Shown here piece by piece: positions 35,951-44,074 of a stretch of DNA of 64,000 nt. Within the stretch, counting starts at the first letter, position 1; the number at the start of each line of letters is the position of its first letter. A model generated the notes under the pieces. That model was not told where the DNA came from and searched no databases. It was given only the letters and a program-made list of their open reading frames with translations. The translations under genes were made by a program, and so were the position numbers. Source of the DNA: Methylaequor sp002691245 (GTDB lineage Bacteria > Pseudomonadota > Alphaproteobacteria > Methylaequorales > Methylaequoraceae); assembly GCA_002691245.1 (NCBI GenBank), contig NZHH01000056.1, positions 1 to 64,000 of the forward strand, written 5' to 3'.

Positions 35951-36388
35951 TTAGTTTCTAAAACATTTGCCTTGTAACTCAGAAGCAAAAAATATTTCAT
36001 TACTAAAATTGTAATAATTTTTTATAAAACTTAAATGACCANNGAATTTTTCNAAAATNATTAAAGAATCTAANTCTAANTTTTTCTTTTCAGAAGAAAA
36101 ATAAAGTTGGTAANGAAAATTAACATTTTTGTTATCTTCCATAAATGTGATTTGTGTTCTTCCAAAATCATCTTTGAATTCTGACATCCAAAGATTTTTT
36201 TCAAGATCATTTATCCAAGAATTTTGAGGATCATAATAAATAGTGAGATTTTTATTTAAATATTTTTTTTTTTTTGCTGGTTTGTTATTTTCAATTTCAT
36301 CAGTTATTGAACAATTTAAAATATTTTTTTTTGCATGCACTTCTAAACAACAGAATAAAATAAAAAATATTAAAAGTAAAAAGTTCAT
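35951..36388 (-). CDS. Secreted protein of unknown function
   Basis: 145 residues with a signal peptide (MNFLLLIFFILFCCLEVHA, cleavage after VHA). The mature protein starts KKNILNC and includes YYDPQNSWINDLEKNLWMSE. It has two cysteines (near the N-terminus and in GKCFRN at the end) that could pair. No family recognised. It converges with the metallophosphoesterase gene, with 12 bases between the stops. Several N bases lie near its 3' half. Confidence 0.6.
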   Translation of the reverse strand: MNFLLLIFFILFCCLEVHAKKNILNCSITDEIENNKPAKKKKYLNKNLTIYYDPQNSWINDLEKNLWMSEFKDDFGRTQITFMEDNKNVNFXYQLYFSSEKKXLXLDSLXIXEKFXGHLSFIKNYYNFSNEIFFASELQGKCFRN

Positions 36389-36849
36389 ACCTTTTTTTAA
36401 TTGGAAAACAGTATAATAATATTAATGTTAAAATGATTTACAAGGATTCTATTTTTATTGATAGTGATTTGTATTTTAGATGCTTTCTTTTTCAAGGTTT
36501 GGGGTACTATTATGTTACAATTAACTTTGGTTTTTTATCGGTTTAATCAAACAGCATTATATGCTTTTATTTATTTTCTTTTTTTTATCAATCATAGTGA
36601 AAGAATTTGACTAACCATTGTAAATGGTTATTGGTCAAAGTATATTTACTATGGCTTTCTAGAGTTGTTTTTTGTATAATCAGACTTAAATAGCAATGTA
36701 TTTAGAGTTATTTTGTATTTTACAGTCACAATGATTAGAAATTTTAAAAAAATTATTTAGTAAGGGAATTAGTCACGTTAGTTGAAATTTTAGTTGTTCT
36801 TGGAATGTGGGCTTTGGTCTACATACTATATAATAAATGGAAATAAAAA
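36389..36849. other. Intergenic region with possible micro-ORFs
   Basis: About 460 bases without a gene longer than 60 codons. The plus strand holds the hydrophobic frame listed separately at 36458-36610. A second, 24-codon hydrophobic run ending at 36846 (VTLVEILVVLGMWALVYI) has no standard start codon and looks like a fragment. No other motif was seen. Confidence 0.45.
36458..36610 (+). CDS. Possible two-helix membrane micro-protein (50 residues)
   Basis: The frame starts at TTG (36458), after a stop eight codons upstream. It encodes two hydrophobic stretches (LIVICILDAFFFKVWGTIML, then ALYAFIYFLFFIN) and ends HSERI. The alternation of helix, short polar turn and helix is coherent, but the start codon is weak and there is no clear ribosome site. 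I do not recognise a family. Confidence 0.3.
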   Translation: MIVICILDAFFFKVWGTIMLQLTLVFYRFNQTALYAFIYFLFFINHSERI

Positions 36850-37365
36850 TTAGTCTAAATGCTTTTCATAGATAAATTTACCATCTTTATAAATATCTAT
36901 TCTCTCTTTCTTTCCTCTCTCATCATAGTAAACCCAATCGGTTGATGGTTTATTATTTTTATAAGTTACCTCAGACTTGATCTTTCCACTTTTATGAAAC
37001 ATTTGGAAGAGTCCATCTTCTTTTTTTCCATCGATATACCTTAAACTCCAAAATAATGATCCATCATCATAGTATTCAAACCAGTAACCCACTTGTTTAC
37101 CTTCGTTAAATTTTCCTTCCATTGAGAGTTCTCCATTTTCATGATAACTCTTAAATTCTCCGTGTTGCTTTCCTTCTTTAAAATGATCTATTACTGAGAT
37201 CTTTCCTGATGGAAAAAAATTTTTTAAGACACCTGTGAAAGGTTTGTCATCTGATTTTTTAAAATATGTATTACCTCTTTTTACCAATTCGCTCCATGAA
37301 CTAAGTTCATCAGCATGAACATTAAAATTGAATATACAAAGAAGTAATAGTAATTTTAAAAACAT
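36850..37365 (-). CDS. Secreted MORN-type repeat protein (YwqK-like)
   Basis: 171 residues: signal peptide (MFLKLLLLLCIFNFNVHA), then five or six repeats of about 22 residues of the MORN_2/YwqK type, for example GEFKSYHENGELSMEGKF and GYWFEYYDDGSLFWSLRY. Annotated 'antitoxin component YwqK' proteins share these repeats, but export and the lack of a partner make a toxin-antitoxin role unlikely here. Such repeats usually form a beta-strand ribbon for surface or lipid contact. Function unknown. Confidence 0.75.
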   Translation of the reverse strand: MFLKLLLLLCIFNFNVHADELSSWSELVKRGNTYFKKSDDKPFTGVLKNFFPSGKISVIDHFKEGKQHGEFKSYHENGELSMEGKFNEGKQVGYWFEYYDDGSLFWSLRYIDGKKEDGLFQMFHKSGKIKSEVTYKNNKPSTDWVYYDERGKKERIDIYKDGKFIYEKHLD

Positions 37366-37410
37366 TTAATAATCCTATGAAAAATAAATTTATTAAAAGA
37401 GTATGACTCG

Positions 37411-37438
37411 CAGAAAAAAGGGGAGTCGCCCCCCCTTT
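37411..37438 (-). terminator. Intrinsic terminator downstream of the 24-codon micro-ORF
   Basis: Read on the minus strand: AAAGGGG, an 8-base loop, CCCCTTT, then further T residues before CTGCG. It is one of the strongest hairpins in this AT-rich window and lies about 30 bases after the micro-ORF stop. An alternative short pairing, GACTC with GAGTC (37405-37427), overlaps it and would be mutually exclusive. Confidence 0.65.
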
Positions 37439-37467
37439 CGCATTAAAGTTTATCCAACCCAGACTTT

Positions 37468-37542
37468 TTAAATCTTTATCAAAGGCTTCTCTGATAATTT
37501 TTTAAGGTGTTGGAGTTGAACAGAATCTATAACACTAGACAT
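37468..37542 (-). CDS. 24-residue micro-ORF with a perfect Shine-Dalgarno
   Basis: The ATG at 37542 is preceded, seven bases upstream of it, by GGAGG within AAGGAGGTGATC, a 12-base exact complement of the 16S rRNA 3' tail. Almost no other gene in this window has so long a match. The peptide (MSSVIDSVQLQHLKKL...) is soluble, without a signal, helix-capable and slightly basic at the end, and stops before a strong terminator. It could be a leader or signalling peptide, a RiPP-type precursor (no maturase seen) or the translated part of a small regulatory RNA. Confidence 0.45.
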   Translation of the reverse strand: MSSVIDSVQLQHLKKLSEKPLIKI

Positions 37543-37560
37543 CAGATCACCTCCTTCAAA

Positions 37561-37902
37561 ATAAATTAATATTATATTAAATATATTAATCAGAATATAA
37601 AAAGCAATGAGCTAGTTTTATTTTTTAAATTTGTTTTTAAACACCACTACCGAAGATTTCAAAGAAGCTTAGTAAGTATTTCAATATTTCTCGCAACTCA
37701 AAATTTGATTATATTGAACTATTTTGTTCTCTATCAATTAAAAATTTCATACCAAATCAAATCAATTTCTTTTTATCAATGTCACTACCAGTAATTTTTT
37801 TTTTGCAATAATCAATTAGTATAATTGTGTGTTCAGTCTTTGATTCGATAAATATTACGGCCCTAAAAGAACTATCTAAAGATTGTTTAATTTGTATTAT
37901 TA
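37561..37902. other. Gene-free AT-rich stretch
   Basis: About 340 bases between the micro-ORF and the tautomerase gene. It must contain the micro-ORF promoter (TATAAT appears on the minus strand near 37573). I see no frame, repeat or structured RNA otherwise. Confidence 0.4.
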
Positions 37903-38295
37903 TTAAGAAATTGGTTTATCATTTTCCAACCATTCTTCTAAGGGTTTTTCAAACAAATTAAAATCAGATCCACTGTGAGATGTGATTGTTAAATATTGAT
38001 TATGAACTTTGATTTTTAAAAAGTTTTCAACTCCTTCCATATATTTTTTTACAAGCTCTCGTTTTTGTTTGGAACTCCTGCCCTCTCTTACATCTAGATT
38101 CATTAAACATACATATTCATTTTTCTTTGCCCGACCTAGTGATAACGAATTTAAAGGAAATTCTCTAAGACTAACAGCAATGTGACCAGTATCAGTTTTC
38201 ATAACCGAGGAAAATGTATTTTTTACAAATTCAATGAAATCCTCTTTTTCTTTATCCTTTAGAGGTTTATTAACTTCAAATTGTAAATGTGGCAT
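37903..38295 (-). CDS. Tautomerase-superfamily protein
   Basis: 130 residues starting Met-Pro-His. The N-terminal proline that becomes the catalytic base after Met removal is the hallmark of this beta-alpha-beta superfamily. The length and segments MNLDVREGRSSKQKRELVKKY and the C-terminal HSGSDFNLFEKPLEEW suggest the two-motif subgroup that includes MIF-like and malonate-semialdehyde decarboxylase-like members. Substrate unknown. It stands alone on the minus strand. Confidence 0.72.
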   Translation of the reverse strand: MPHLQFEVNKPLKDKEKEDFIEFVKNTFSSVMKTDTGHIAVSLREFPLNSLSLGRAKKNEYVCLMNLDVREGRSSKQKRELVKKYMEGVENFLKIKVHNQYLTITSHSGSDFNLFEKPLEEWLENDKPIS

Positions 38296-38386
38296 AATAA
38301 ATAAGGTATTTAAATAATTAAATGTTTTTATAACATGAGTTTAAGCGTAAATTAAAGCCATTAGAGTTAGTAATTAAGATTTTTCA

Positions 38387-39205
38387 TTAGTTGTTTATTG
38401 AAAAGAATAATTGTTGTTCATTAACCCTAAAATTATCTATAAGTGATTTGGTATTTTCAGAAACAAGCCAATTAACAAAAATATTTGCTAGATTAGATTT
38501 TGTATTTGGACATTTTTCAGAACTTATTGGAATTACTCCATAATAATTTAAGAGAAGTGGCTCATTAGACACCAAAATTGAATGATTTTTTTTATTTTTA
38601 AAACTTTCCCAAGTTGCTCTATCAGAAATAGTGTATGCATTTTTATTAACTGCAACATTTAATGCCCCCCCCATTCCCTGACCAACGGAAATATACCATT
38701 TTTCATTTTTAGGATTAGGTTTCAAACCAATTTCTCTCCATAACTCTATTTCTTTTCTATTTGTTCCACTCTCATCACCTCTTGATATAAAAATTGATTC
38801 AGATCTCTTTATTTTGGTGAGTGCTTTTTTGATGGACTTATTAATTTTAATATCAGCTGGGTCATTTTTTGGACCAACTAAAACAAAATCATTAAACATA
38901 AATTCTTTTCGGTATGAACCAAAACCATCTTTTACAAATTTTTCCTCTGAGGGTTTATGATGAACTATAAGAACGTCAGCGTCACATTTTCTTGCATTTT
39001 TGATAGCCTGTCCCGTGCCCACTGCCACAACTCGTACATCAAAACCATTTTCTTTTGCAAATTCAGGTAAAAGATGATTATAAAATCCAGAGTCTCGTGT
39101 AGAGGTTGTAGATTGTAGAATAATAAAATCTTTTGATAAAGCGAAGTTTTGTATGAAGATAAATAATAGTATTAATGTCGTCTTTGTCATGACATTTTTT
39201 AACAT
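38387..39205 (-). CDS. tupA: TupA-type tungstate (oxyanion) binding protein
   Basis: 272 residues with a signal peptide (about 1-23, ending FALS/KD). It follows the TupA pattern: LQSTTSTRDSGFYNHLLPEF at the mature N-terminus (the TTST loop binds oxyanion), VGTGQAIKNARKCDADVLIVHH, FMFNDFVLVGPKNDP, and SRGDESGTNRKE. TupA binds tungstate with high affinity for import through TupBC. Neither the permease nor the ATPase is adjacent, so it is an orphan binding protein here. Molybdate cannot be excluded. Confidence 0.85.
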   Translation of the reverse strand: MLKNVMTKTTLILLFIFIQNFALSKDFIILQSTTSTRDSGFYNHLLPEFAKENGFDVRVVAVGTGQAIKNARKCDADVLIVHHKPSEEKFVKDGFGSYRKEFMFNDFVLVGPKNDPADIKINKSIKKALTKIKRSESIFISRGDESGTNRKEIELWREIGLKPNPKNEKWYISVGQGMGGALNVAVNKNAYTISDRATWESFKNKKNHSILVSNEPLLLNYYGVIPISSEKCPNTKSNLANIFVNWLVSENTKSLIDNFRVNEQQLFFSINN

Positions 39206-39273
39206 AAAAAAATTAAATGATTAAACTTTTTTTGAAAATGAAATTTTAATAGAAAAAAAATAAAAGAAGTTAA

Positions 39274-39597
39274 TTAATGATATTTTTCTGAATTATGTTC
39301 ATAACTTGAAAAACTTTTTTTGCATACTGGACATAATTGTTTTGCTAATAATTGGGCATCAGCAAATGCTCTATCAGATTCTTTTAAAACCCTAGACATA
39401 ATATATTTGGCTAGCAATGATTTTTTTGATGTTTTTTTTTTAGAAACCAACAATTTTTTAGTTAATTCATCATATTTTGAATGAATTTTTTTTCTTTTTT
39501 CAATTACATCATTGATTATTTCAATGACTATATGGTGATAACTTTCTTCGGTTATTATATTCTGTTTTTGTGAATATGAATGTCCGTTTTTTTTCAT
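39274..39597 (-). CDS. Small basic protein with CxxC motif, unknown
   Basis: 107 residues, rich in Lys, Ser and His, no signal peptide. A helical middle (IVIEIINDVIEKRKKIHSKY) is followed by a basic segment, and a C-terminal LCPVCKKSF could bind zinc or form a redox pair; H and Y residues follow (EHNSEKYH). It lies downstream of the FecA-like gene on the same strand with 97 bases between, so it could share its iron-regulated transcript. No family recognised. Confidence 0.5.
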   Translation of the reverse strand: MKKNGHSYSQKQNIITEESYHHIVIEIINDVIEKRKKIHSKYDELTKKLLVSKKKTSKKSLLAKYIMSRVLKESDRAFADAQLLAKQLCPVCKKSFSSYEHNSEKYH

Positions 39598-39694
39598 TTG
39601 TCTTTTTGTTATGNTTAATAATATATGAAATGGAAGAAATCAGAGTATGATTAATTATATGTGGAGAATTGATCTCTTCCATCCATATTCTTGG

Positions 39695-41983
39695 TCAAAA
39701 ATTTGCTACAGCTTTGATGTATGCAGTAAGTGGTGCACCTCTTCGAGCTCCATTCGGATGCCTTGAAGCAATATACTCTAAATCAGTTGCATTGTTTACT
39801 CCGGCTGAAATCCTGTAGTTATTCATAAAATCATAACCTGCATAGAAATTTAATAGGAATGCATCATCAATTTTTCCGTTTCTTGCGTCTGCTGAACCAT
39901 TAAATTCTTCTGTTTCACTTTCATCTGCAGTACCATGTGACTCAGAGTGATAAGTCATATTTACCCCAAAATCAAAGTCATTGTACTCATAATCAGCACC
40001 GAAAGACAAACGATGGTCTGGAATATATGGCACATTAGAGCCATCTCTACCGCCAGCAAAAGCTGTTTCTGAATCAGTTGAGCTTGCTGCACCATCTAAG
40101 TTAGCGTTTGTAAATGTATAATTAGCAAAGAATGAGATATCTCCTCTAAAAGGNAAAAAGTTCTCTGGAGCGTATGTTGTAGAGAGTTCAAATCCTTTTG
40201 AAACAACGTTACCTGCATTATCGGGCTGGCTGTCAGCGTTACTATTATCAATAACGATTAAATCTTTAAAGTCTGTATGGAAACCTGTCCAAGACATAAA
40301 GAATGTTGGAGAAGCATATCTTACACCAATCTCTTTAGCTATACTTGTTTCTTTTTCTACTGGATTACCATTATCTCTAGCAGAACCTGGTCCAGGCATA
40401 TTAAATCCTTTATAAACTCCACCAAACCATTGCCAGTTATCATCATGATTGTAAACTAAACCACCACCTGGTGCAAAAGCAAACATTTCTTCACTCATAT
40501 TATCTGTTGATCCTTCAGCAGCAGTTTTATTTCTATAATGGTAGTCAACATATTCAAACCTACCACCAAGCGAAACAACAAAATTATTAATGGTTGCTGA
40601 TTCTTCAATATAACCGCTATGGCCTCTGGCCTTCTCATGTCTATCATCTTTGGCAGACACACCAGTTGCAGTTAAAGCTCCTCCAACCGCTTGAGTAAAT
40701 GAATGACGTTGTTGGTCTCTGTTAATGTAATCATAATGGTATCCATACCCAACTTTTAGATTATGTTTGATATTTTTACCGAAATAATCTGTGTTAAAGT
40801 TAAACTCTGTCTCATTATTAAGAACGTAAGAACCATATTGCCTATCATTGTTTACATATCTAATAGTACCTGCTGCTAGTCCCTTTACAATATTTAATGA
40901 AGCAGCACTGCCAGCTTTAGACATAATAGATGTGAGAGAATCACCATTAGCATCNGCTAGCTTGAACCAATCTCTTGTAAAACGGTTGTAACCTACAGTT
41001 AAGTTGTTTGTAATGTTTGAATTTAATTCAGCTCTAAGTTTTGCATAATAAGTTTGTTGTTCAGAGTTCATTTCGTCAAGTTGATATGCAACGTACGTGT
41101 GGTCAGGATTAGTAGCAAAATCTGCTGTGGTTAATCCGCTATAACCTTCATTATAATTCATATCGTTATATGACCCTTTTAGTTCTAANGTAATATTNCT
41201 TGTTGTTGGNAGTTGCCATAACAACTTAACCATAGGAGCAATNTGATTGATTCCACCAAGCTCATCACTATCATAACCTTTTCTGTGTTGTGAACTTGCT
41301 GGAGGCTCAATATTGAATTCCTTCTGATTACCATCACTATTACGATAATACATTTCACCCAATATAGCTAAAGCACCGTAACTTCCTGAAACACCATAGT
41401 TAAAGTAATCTTGAGTAATAATGTCATTACCTGAACCGTAGGATACACTTGCATGATACCTTTGACCAAAATCAATGGGTGTTGTTACAAAGTTCATTGC
41501 ACCACCGGTAGAATGTGGTCCATATCTATACTGACTGGTACCTTTTAAAACCTCTACAGCATTCATTTTACCTGTAATAGGAAAGTAATAAGCATCTGGT
41601 GCAGAATAAGGAGCTGGCATGATATTAATTTCATCCTCCATAATATTTACCTGAGCAGATCTTAGGGTGTTGACACCCCTTAAACTTATATTAGGAAATA
41701 TCCCCAANCCATCTTCTTCTCTTGAGTAAATACCAGTTGTGTTTCTTAAAATTTCGTTAATGTTGTTGAAGTTATACTTTCTAATCTCNTCTGGCCCAAT
41801 ATAATCACCAGATCCAGGTAGTTCGAATANCTGNTCTGGTGATTCAAATATNTTCACATCAGGAGCAACNTAAGNTNNGTCCTGAGCGATGGAATTTCCA
41901 GCAATAAGTAAGCCAGTGAAGAATGTTAACCGTGACATCCAGTGGGTATGTTTAGGTACCAACCTTGATTTTCTAATTACCAT
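39695..41983 (-). CDS. FecA-like TonB-dependent siderophore/ferric receptor
   Basis: 762 residues. A signal peptide (about 15-34, with a long N-terminal region) precedes the plug domain. The plug has NINEILRNTTGIYSREED, SLRGVNTLRSAQVNIMEDEI, then PAPYSAPDAYYFPITGKMNAVEVLKGTSQYRYGPHSTGGAMNFV, which is close to FecA. The beta barrel ends with ...AYIKAVANF. There is no N-terminal FecR-signalling extension, so regulation is probably direct by Fur: an array of Fur boxes lies just upstream. The ligand is unknown; ferric citrate is only an analogy. A few N bases lie in the 5' part. Confidence 0.9.
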   Translation of the reverse strand: MVIRKSRLVPKHTHWMSRLTFFTGLLIAGNSIAQDXXXVAPDVXIFESPXQXFELPGSGDYIGPXEIRKYNFNNINEILRNTTGIYSREEDXLGIFPNISLRGVNTLRSAQVNIMEDEINIMPAPYSAPDAYYFPITGKMNAVEVLKGTSQYRYGPHSTGGAMNFVTTPIDFGQRYHASVSYGSGNDIITQDYFNYGVSGSYGALAILGEMYYRNSDGNQKEFNIEPPASSQHRKGYDSDELGGINXIAPMVKLLWQXPTTXNIXLELKGSYNDMNYNEGYSGLTTADFATNPDHTYVAYQLDEMNSEQQTYYAKLRAELNSNITNNLTVGYNRFTRDWFKLXDANGDSLTSIMSKAGSAASLNIVKGLAAGTIRYVNNDRQYGSYVLNNETEFNFNTDYFGKNIKHNLKVGYGYHYDYINRDQQRHSFTQAVGGALTATGVSAKDDRHEKARGHSGYIEESATINNFVVSLGGRFEYVDYHYRNKTAAEGSTDNMSEEMFAFAPGGGLVYNHDDNWQWFGGVYKGFNMPGPGSARDNGNPVEKETSIAKEIGVRYASPTFFMSWTGFHTDFKDLIVIDNSNADSQPDNAGNVVSKGFELSTTYAPENFXPFRGDISFFANYTFTNANLDGAASSTDSETAFAGGRDGSNVPYIPDHRLSFGADYEYNDFDFGVNMTYHSESHGTADESETEEFNGSADARNGKIDDAFLLNFYAGYDFMNNYRISAGVNNATDLEYIASRHPNGARRGAPLTAYIKAVANF

Positions 41984-42028
41984 TGATATTTACCTCATTA
42001 ATTAAATTTATTATTTACTAAAGAAAAT

Positions 42029-42132
42029 AATAATCATTATCAAATAAGATAAACAATAATGGTAATTATTATCGTATATAACGATAATCATTATCACATA
42101 TATTGTCAACTTTTTTTTTGATAATAGTTATC
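42029..42132. promoter_or_regulatory. Fur-box array between fecA-like and MBL genes
   Basis: Three sites resemble the Fur consensus half GATAATxATTATC: AATAATCATTATC (42029-42041), a perfect GATAATCATTATC (42083-42095) and GATAATAGTTATC (42120-42132), with further partial TAATTATTATC repeats between. They fill most of the 180-base divergent region, so both flanking genes are probably repressed by Fur when iron is plentiful. Confidence 0.8.
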
Positions 42133-42227
42133 AATATCTATTAAAATTAATTATTTCTATTTTGTTTTTCACTCAGATTCTATTAAGATNTATNAAATCT
42201 AGAAGANTAGATCTTACAGCAGTCGCC

Positions 42228-43157
42228 ATGATATTTTTCTTATTTTTCTNCATAATATTTTGCCCTATCATCACCCTATCNTTTGAAGTAGAAGAAATTG
42301 ATGATGGAGTCTATGTTCATTATGGAATTCATGAAGACTCCAACTCTAAAAATGAAGGAGATATAGCAAATATAGGATTTGTTGTTGGTGAAAGATCTAT
42401 TATGGTTATCGACACGGGTGGTACACCTGAAATTGGAAAAGAACTTTTAAAAGCCATTAAGAAAATCTCCATACTTCCTATTTCTCACGTTGTAATCACC
42501 CATTCTCATCCAGACCATTATTTTGGAACACAAGAATTTTTAAATGCAAAACCTTTAGTCATAGGACATGAAAAATTGAACAGATCATTAATTAATAANT
42601 TTGAATTCTACAANAGTTTNCAACAAAATANCACCAAATCTANGTCCATTAAAACTGCAAAGTTAGTAAAGGCAAATGTTGAGGTAAAAATTAANNAAAT
42701 TTTAAAAGTGGACCTAGGTNATAGGATCATCGAAATTAAAGCTTGGAAGAGTGGTCATACTGATAATGATCTCTCAGTCTACGACACAAAAACAAAAATA
42801 TTTTGGTCTGAAAACGTTTTTGTTAGTAGGATTCCATCAATACGAGCAAGTGTTTTAGGTTGGAAAAAAAATCTGGAAGAAATTCTTGATATGGATATCA
42901 ATTTAATAGTCCCTGGACATGGCAAACCTCTTGAAAAAGAAAAAGCAATAAAACCAATTTTGAGTTATTTTAATAGATTAATAGATCAAATGCGNAGTTT
43001 TCATAAAAACAATAAATCCCTTCAAGAATCAATTAATCAAGTACTACAAAANGAAATTATTGATCCTCAGAGTGTTAATAAGGAGAAATGGGTCTTATTT
43101 ACTGAATATCATTATACAAACATAACTAAAGTCTATACAGAATTGGAATGGGAATAG
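42228..43157 (+). CDS. Secreted metallo-beta-lactamase-fold hydrolase (quinoprotein-relay type)
   Basis: 309 residues from the ATG at 42228; the frame opens further upstream at a TTG. A signal peptide (MIFFLFFxIIFCPII) leads into FEVEEIDDGVYVHYGIHED. The MBL metal motif THSHPDHYFG lies near 112-121, with the remaining ligands likely His in GHTDND and His in VPGHGK. The pattern GDIANIGFVVGERSIMVIDTGG fits the 'quinoprotein relay system zinc metallohydrolase' group, associated with PQQ-dependent dehydrogenases, though no PQQ gene is seen here. It shares a Fur-box array with the receptor. Some residues are masked by N. Confidence 0.78.
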   Translation: MIFFLFFXIIFCPIITLXFEVEEIDDGVYVHYGIHEDSNSKNEGDIANIGFVVGERSIMVIDTGGTPEIGKELLKAIKKISILPISHVVITHSHPDHYFGTQEFLNAKPLVIGHEKLNRSLINXFEFYXSXQQNXTKSXSIKTAKLVKANVEVKIXXILKVDLGXRIIEIKAWKSGHTDNDLSVYDTKTKIFWSENVFVSRIPSIRASVLGWKKNLEEILDMDINLIVPGHGKPLEKEKAIKPILSYFNRLIDQMXSFHKNNKSLQESINQVLQXEIIDPQSVNKEKWVLFTEYHYTNITKVYTELEWE

Positions 43158-43176
43158 GCTTAACTAATATTAGTAG

Positions 43177-43359
43177 ATGTCGTTATACAATAACATGTAT
43201 AATGATATTTTTAAGATTGTAATGATTTTAAATACATTTTTTATAATTTTTATCAGTATTTATATCATTTTCTCAAAAAAGAATGAACCAAAAGAGTTTC
43301 CTGAAAAATTTAGCAAAACCTATATTTTGAAGTCAAAAAAAAAATTAAGCAAATTTTAA
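43177..43359 (+). CDS. Possible small single-pass membrane protein (60 residues)
   Basis: ATG at 43177 (or at 43195). One long hydrophobic helix (about 14-33, VMILNTFFIIFISIYIIF) is followed by a lysine-rich tail (SKKNEPKEFPEKF ... KSKKKLSKF). The tail would sit in the cytoplasm by the positive-inside rule. No family is recognised and no strong ribosome site is seen; weak support. Confidence 0.4.
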   Translation: MSLYNNMYNDIFKIVMILNTFFIIFISIYIIFSKKNEPKEFPEKFSKTYILKSKKKLSKF

Positions 43360-43409
43360 ATCACAAAAAAATCATTTGCTATTTTTACATCACAATCTAA
43401 ATTATAATA

Positions 43410-43583
43410 ATGAAAAGAGAAGTAAATTCAGCTAAAATTGAAATTCTTGAGGCAAAAATTGATAAGTTGCAAAAGTCGGTTACAAGACTNGAGAAGAAAC
43501 TTTCAGATCACATCGAATTCATTGACAGAGTATACGAACCTNTAAGGAANCCAATATCTAAAATAAAAAACTTTTTTGGATAA
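43410..43583 (+). CDS. Small coiled-coil protein (57 residues)
   Basis: ATG at 43410. Residues 8-40 form a clear heptad pattern (KIEILEAKIDKLQKSVTRLE), then DHIEFIDRVYEPL and a basic C-terminus. The four N bases fall at third or otherwise tolerable positions, as expected of a coding frame under selection. It lies 6 bases before the next gene, so they may be co-transcribed. I do not recognise a named family. Confidence 0.55.
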   Translation: MKREVNSAKIEILEAKIDKLQKSVTRXEKKLSDHIEFIDRVYEPXRXPISKIKNFFG

Positions 43584-43589
43584 GATTNT

Positions 43590-43928
43590 ATGNTCTTTTT
43601 CATCTTTAAAGTCCTTGTATCNAGTGTGATAATCTCATTNGCTAGCTTATTATCTCTTAAGAAGCCAGCATTAGCAGGNTTNNTAATAGCACTACCTTTA
43701 NTAAGTATTTTATCAATTATTNTTTCTTACATGGAGCACAAGGACCTTGACAAGACTATACTATTTGCAAAAAGCATATTAGTTGGAATACCAGTTTCAC
43801 TTTTATTTTTCTTACCATTTTTTTTTGGAAAAAGTCTTGGCCTCAGTTTTTTTACTATATATTCTCTGGGAATTACATTTCTAGTAGGAGGATACTTCTT
43901 ACATAAATTTTTGACTAATTTTTTTTGA
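43590..43928 (+). CDS. Small polytopic membrane protein, possibly DUF3147-like
   Basis: 112 residues with four hydrophobic segments; the core ALPLxSILSIIxSYMEHKDLDKTILFAKSIL and the double-helix end LLFFLPFFFGKSLGLS recall DUF3147/GlpM-type proteins. The assignment is tentative. It lies six bases after the coiled-coil protein. No function known. N bases hide a few residues in the first half. Confidence 0.55.
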   Translation: MXFFIFKVLVXSVIISXASLLSLKKPALAXXXIALPLXSILSIIXSYMEHKDLDKTILFAKSILVGIPVSLLFFLPFFFGKSLGLSFFTIYSLGITFLVGGYFLHKFLTNFF

Positions 43929-43943
43929 TTTTAAAACATTCTT

Positions 43944-44036
43944 ATGTATGAACTTTTTAGATTAATTACCTATCTGGTCATTATAACGTTAATCATTGTT
44001 TTTTTTTTTAAATTTATAGATTATAATCATATTTAA
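43944..44036 (+). CDS. Possible 30-residue membrane peptide
   Basis: ATG at 43944, 15 bases after the previous stop. MYELFRLITY precedes a hydrophobic run (LVIITLIIVFFFKF) and a short polar end. Its size and placement between a membrane protein and sspB suggest a genuine tiny membrane protein, but hydrophobic runs are common in AT-rich DNA. Confidence 0.35.
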   Translation: MYELFRLITYLVIITLIIVFFFKFIDYNHI

Positions 44037-44074
44037 GTTTTTTTTAAATTCTAATAGTGCTAACTAATATTACT

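Noticed and set aside
36772..36846. Hydrophobic 24-codon run as a gene
   Set aside because: No standard start codon or ribosome site; a stop lies just upstream in frame.
36850..37365. Toxin-antitoxin system (YwqK antitoxin)
   Set aside because: The protein has a signal peptide and no partner toxin is adjacent; the repeats alone do not define an antitoxin.
37468..37542. PqqA-like peptide
   Set aside because: The size fits but the conserved Glu and Tyr of PqqA are absent, and no pqqBCDE genes are nearby.
37545..37556. GATCACCTCCTT on the plus strand matches the 3' end of 16S rRNA
   Set aside because: No 16S sequence flanks it. On the minus strand it is the Shine-Dalgarno of the 24-codon micro-ORF.
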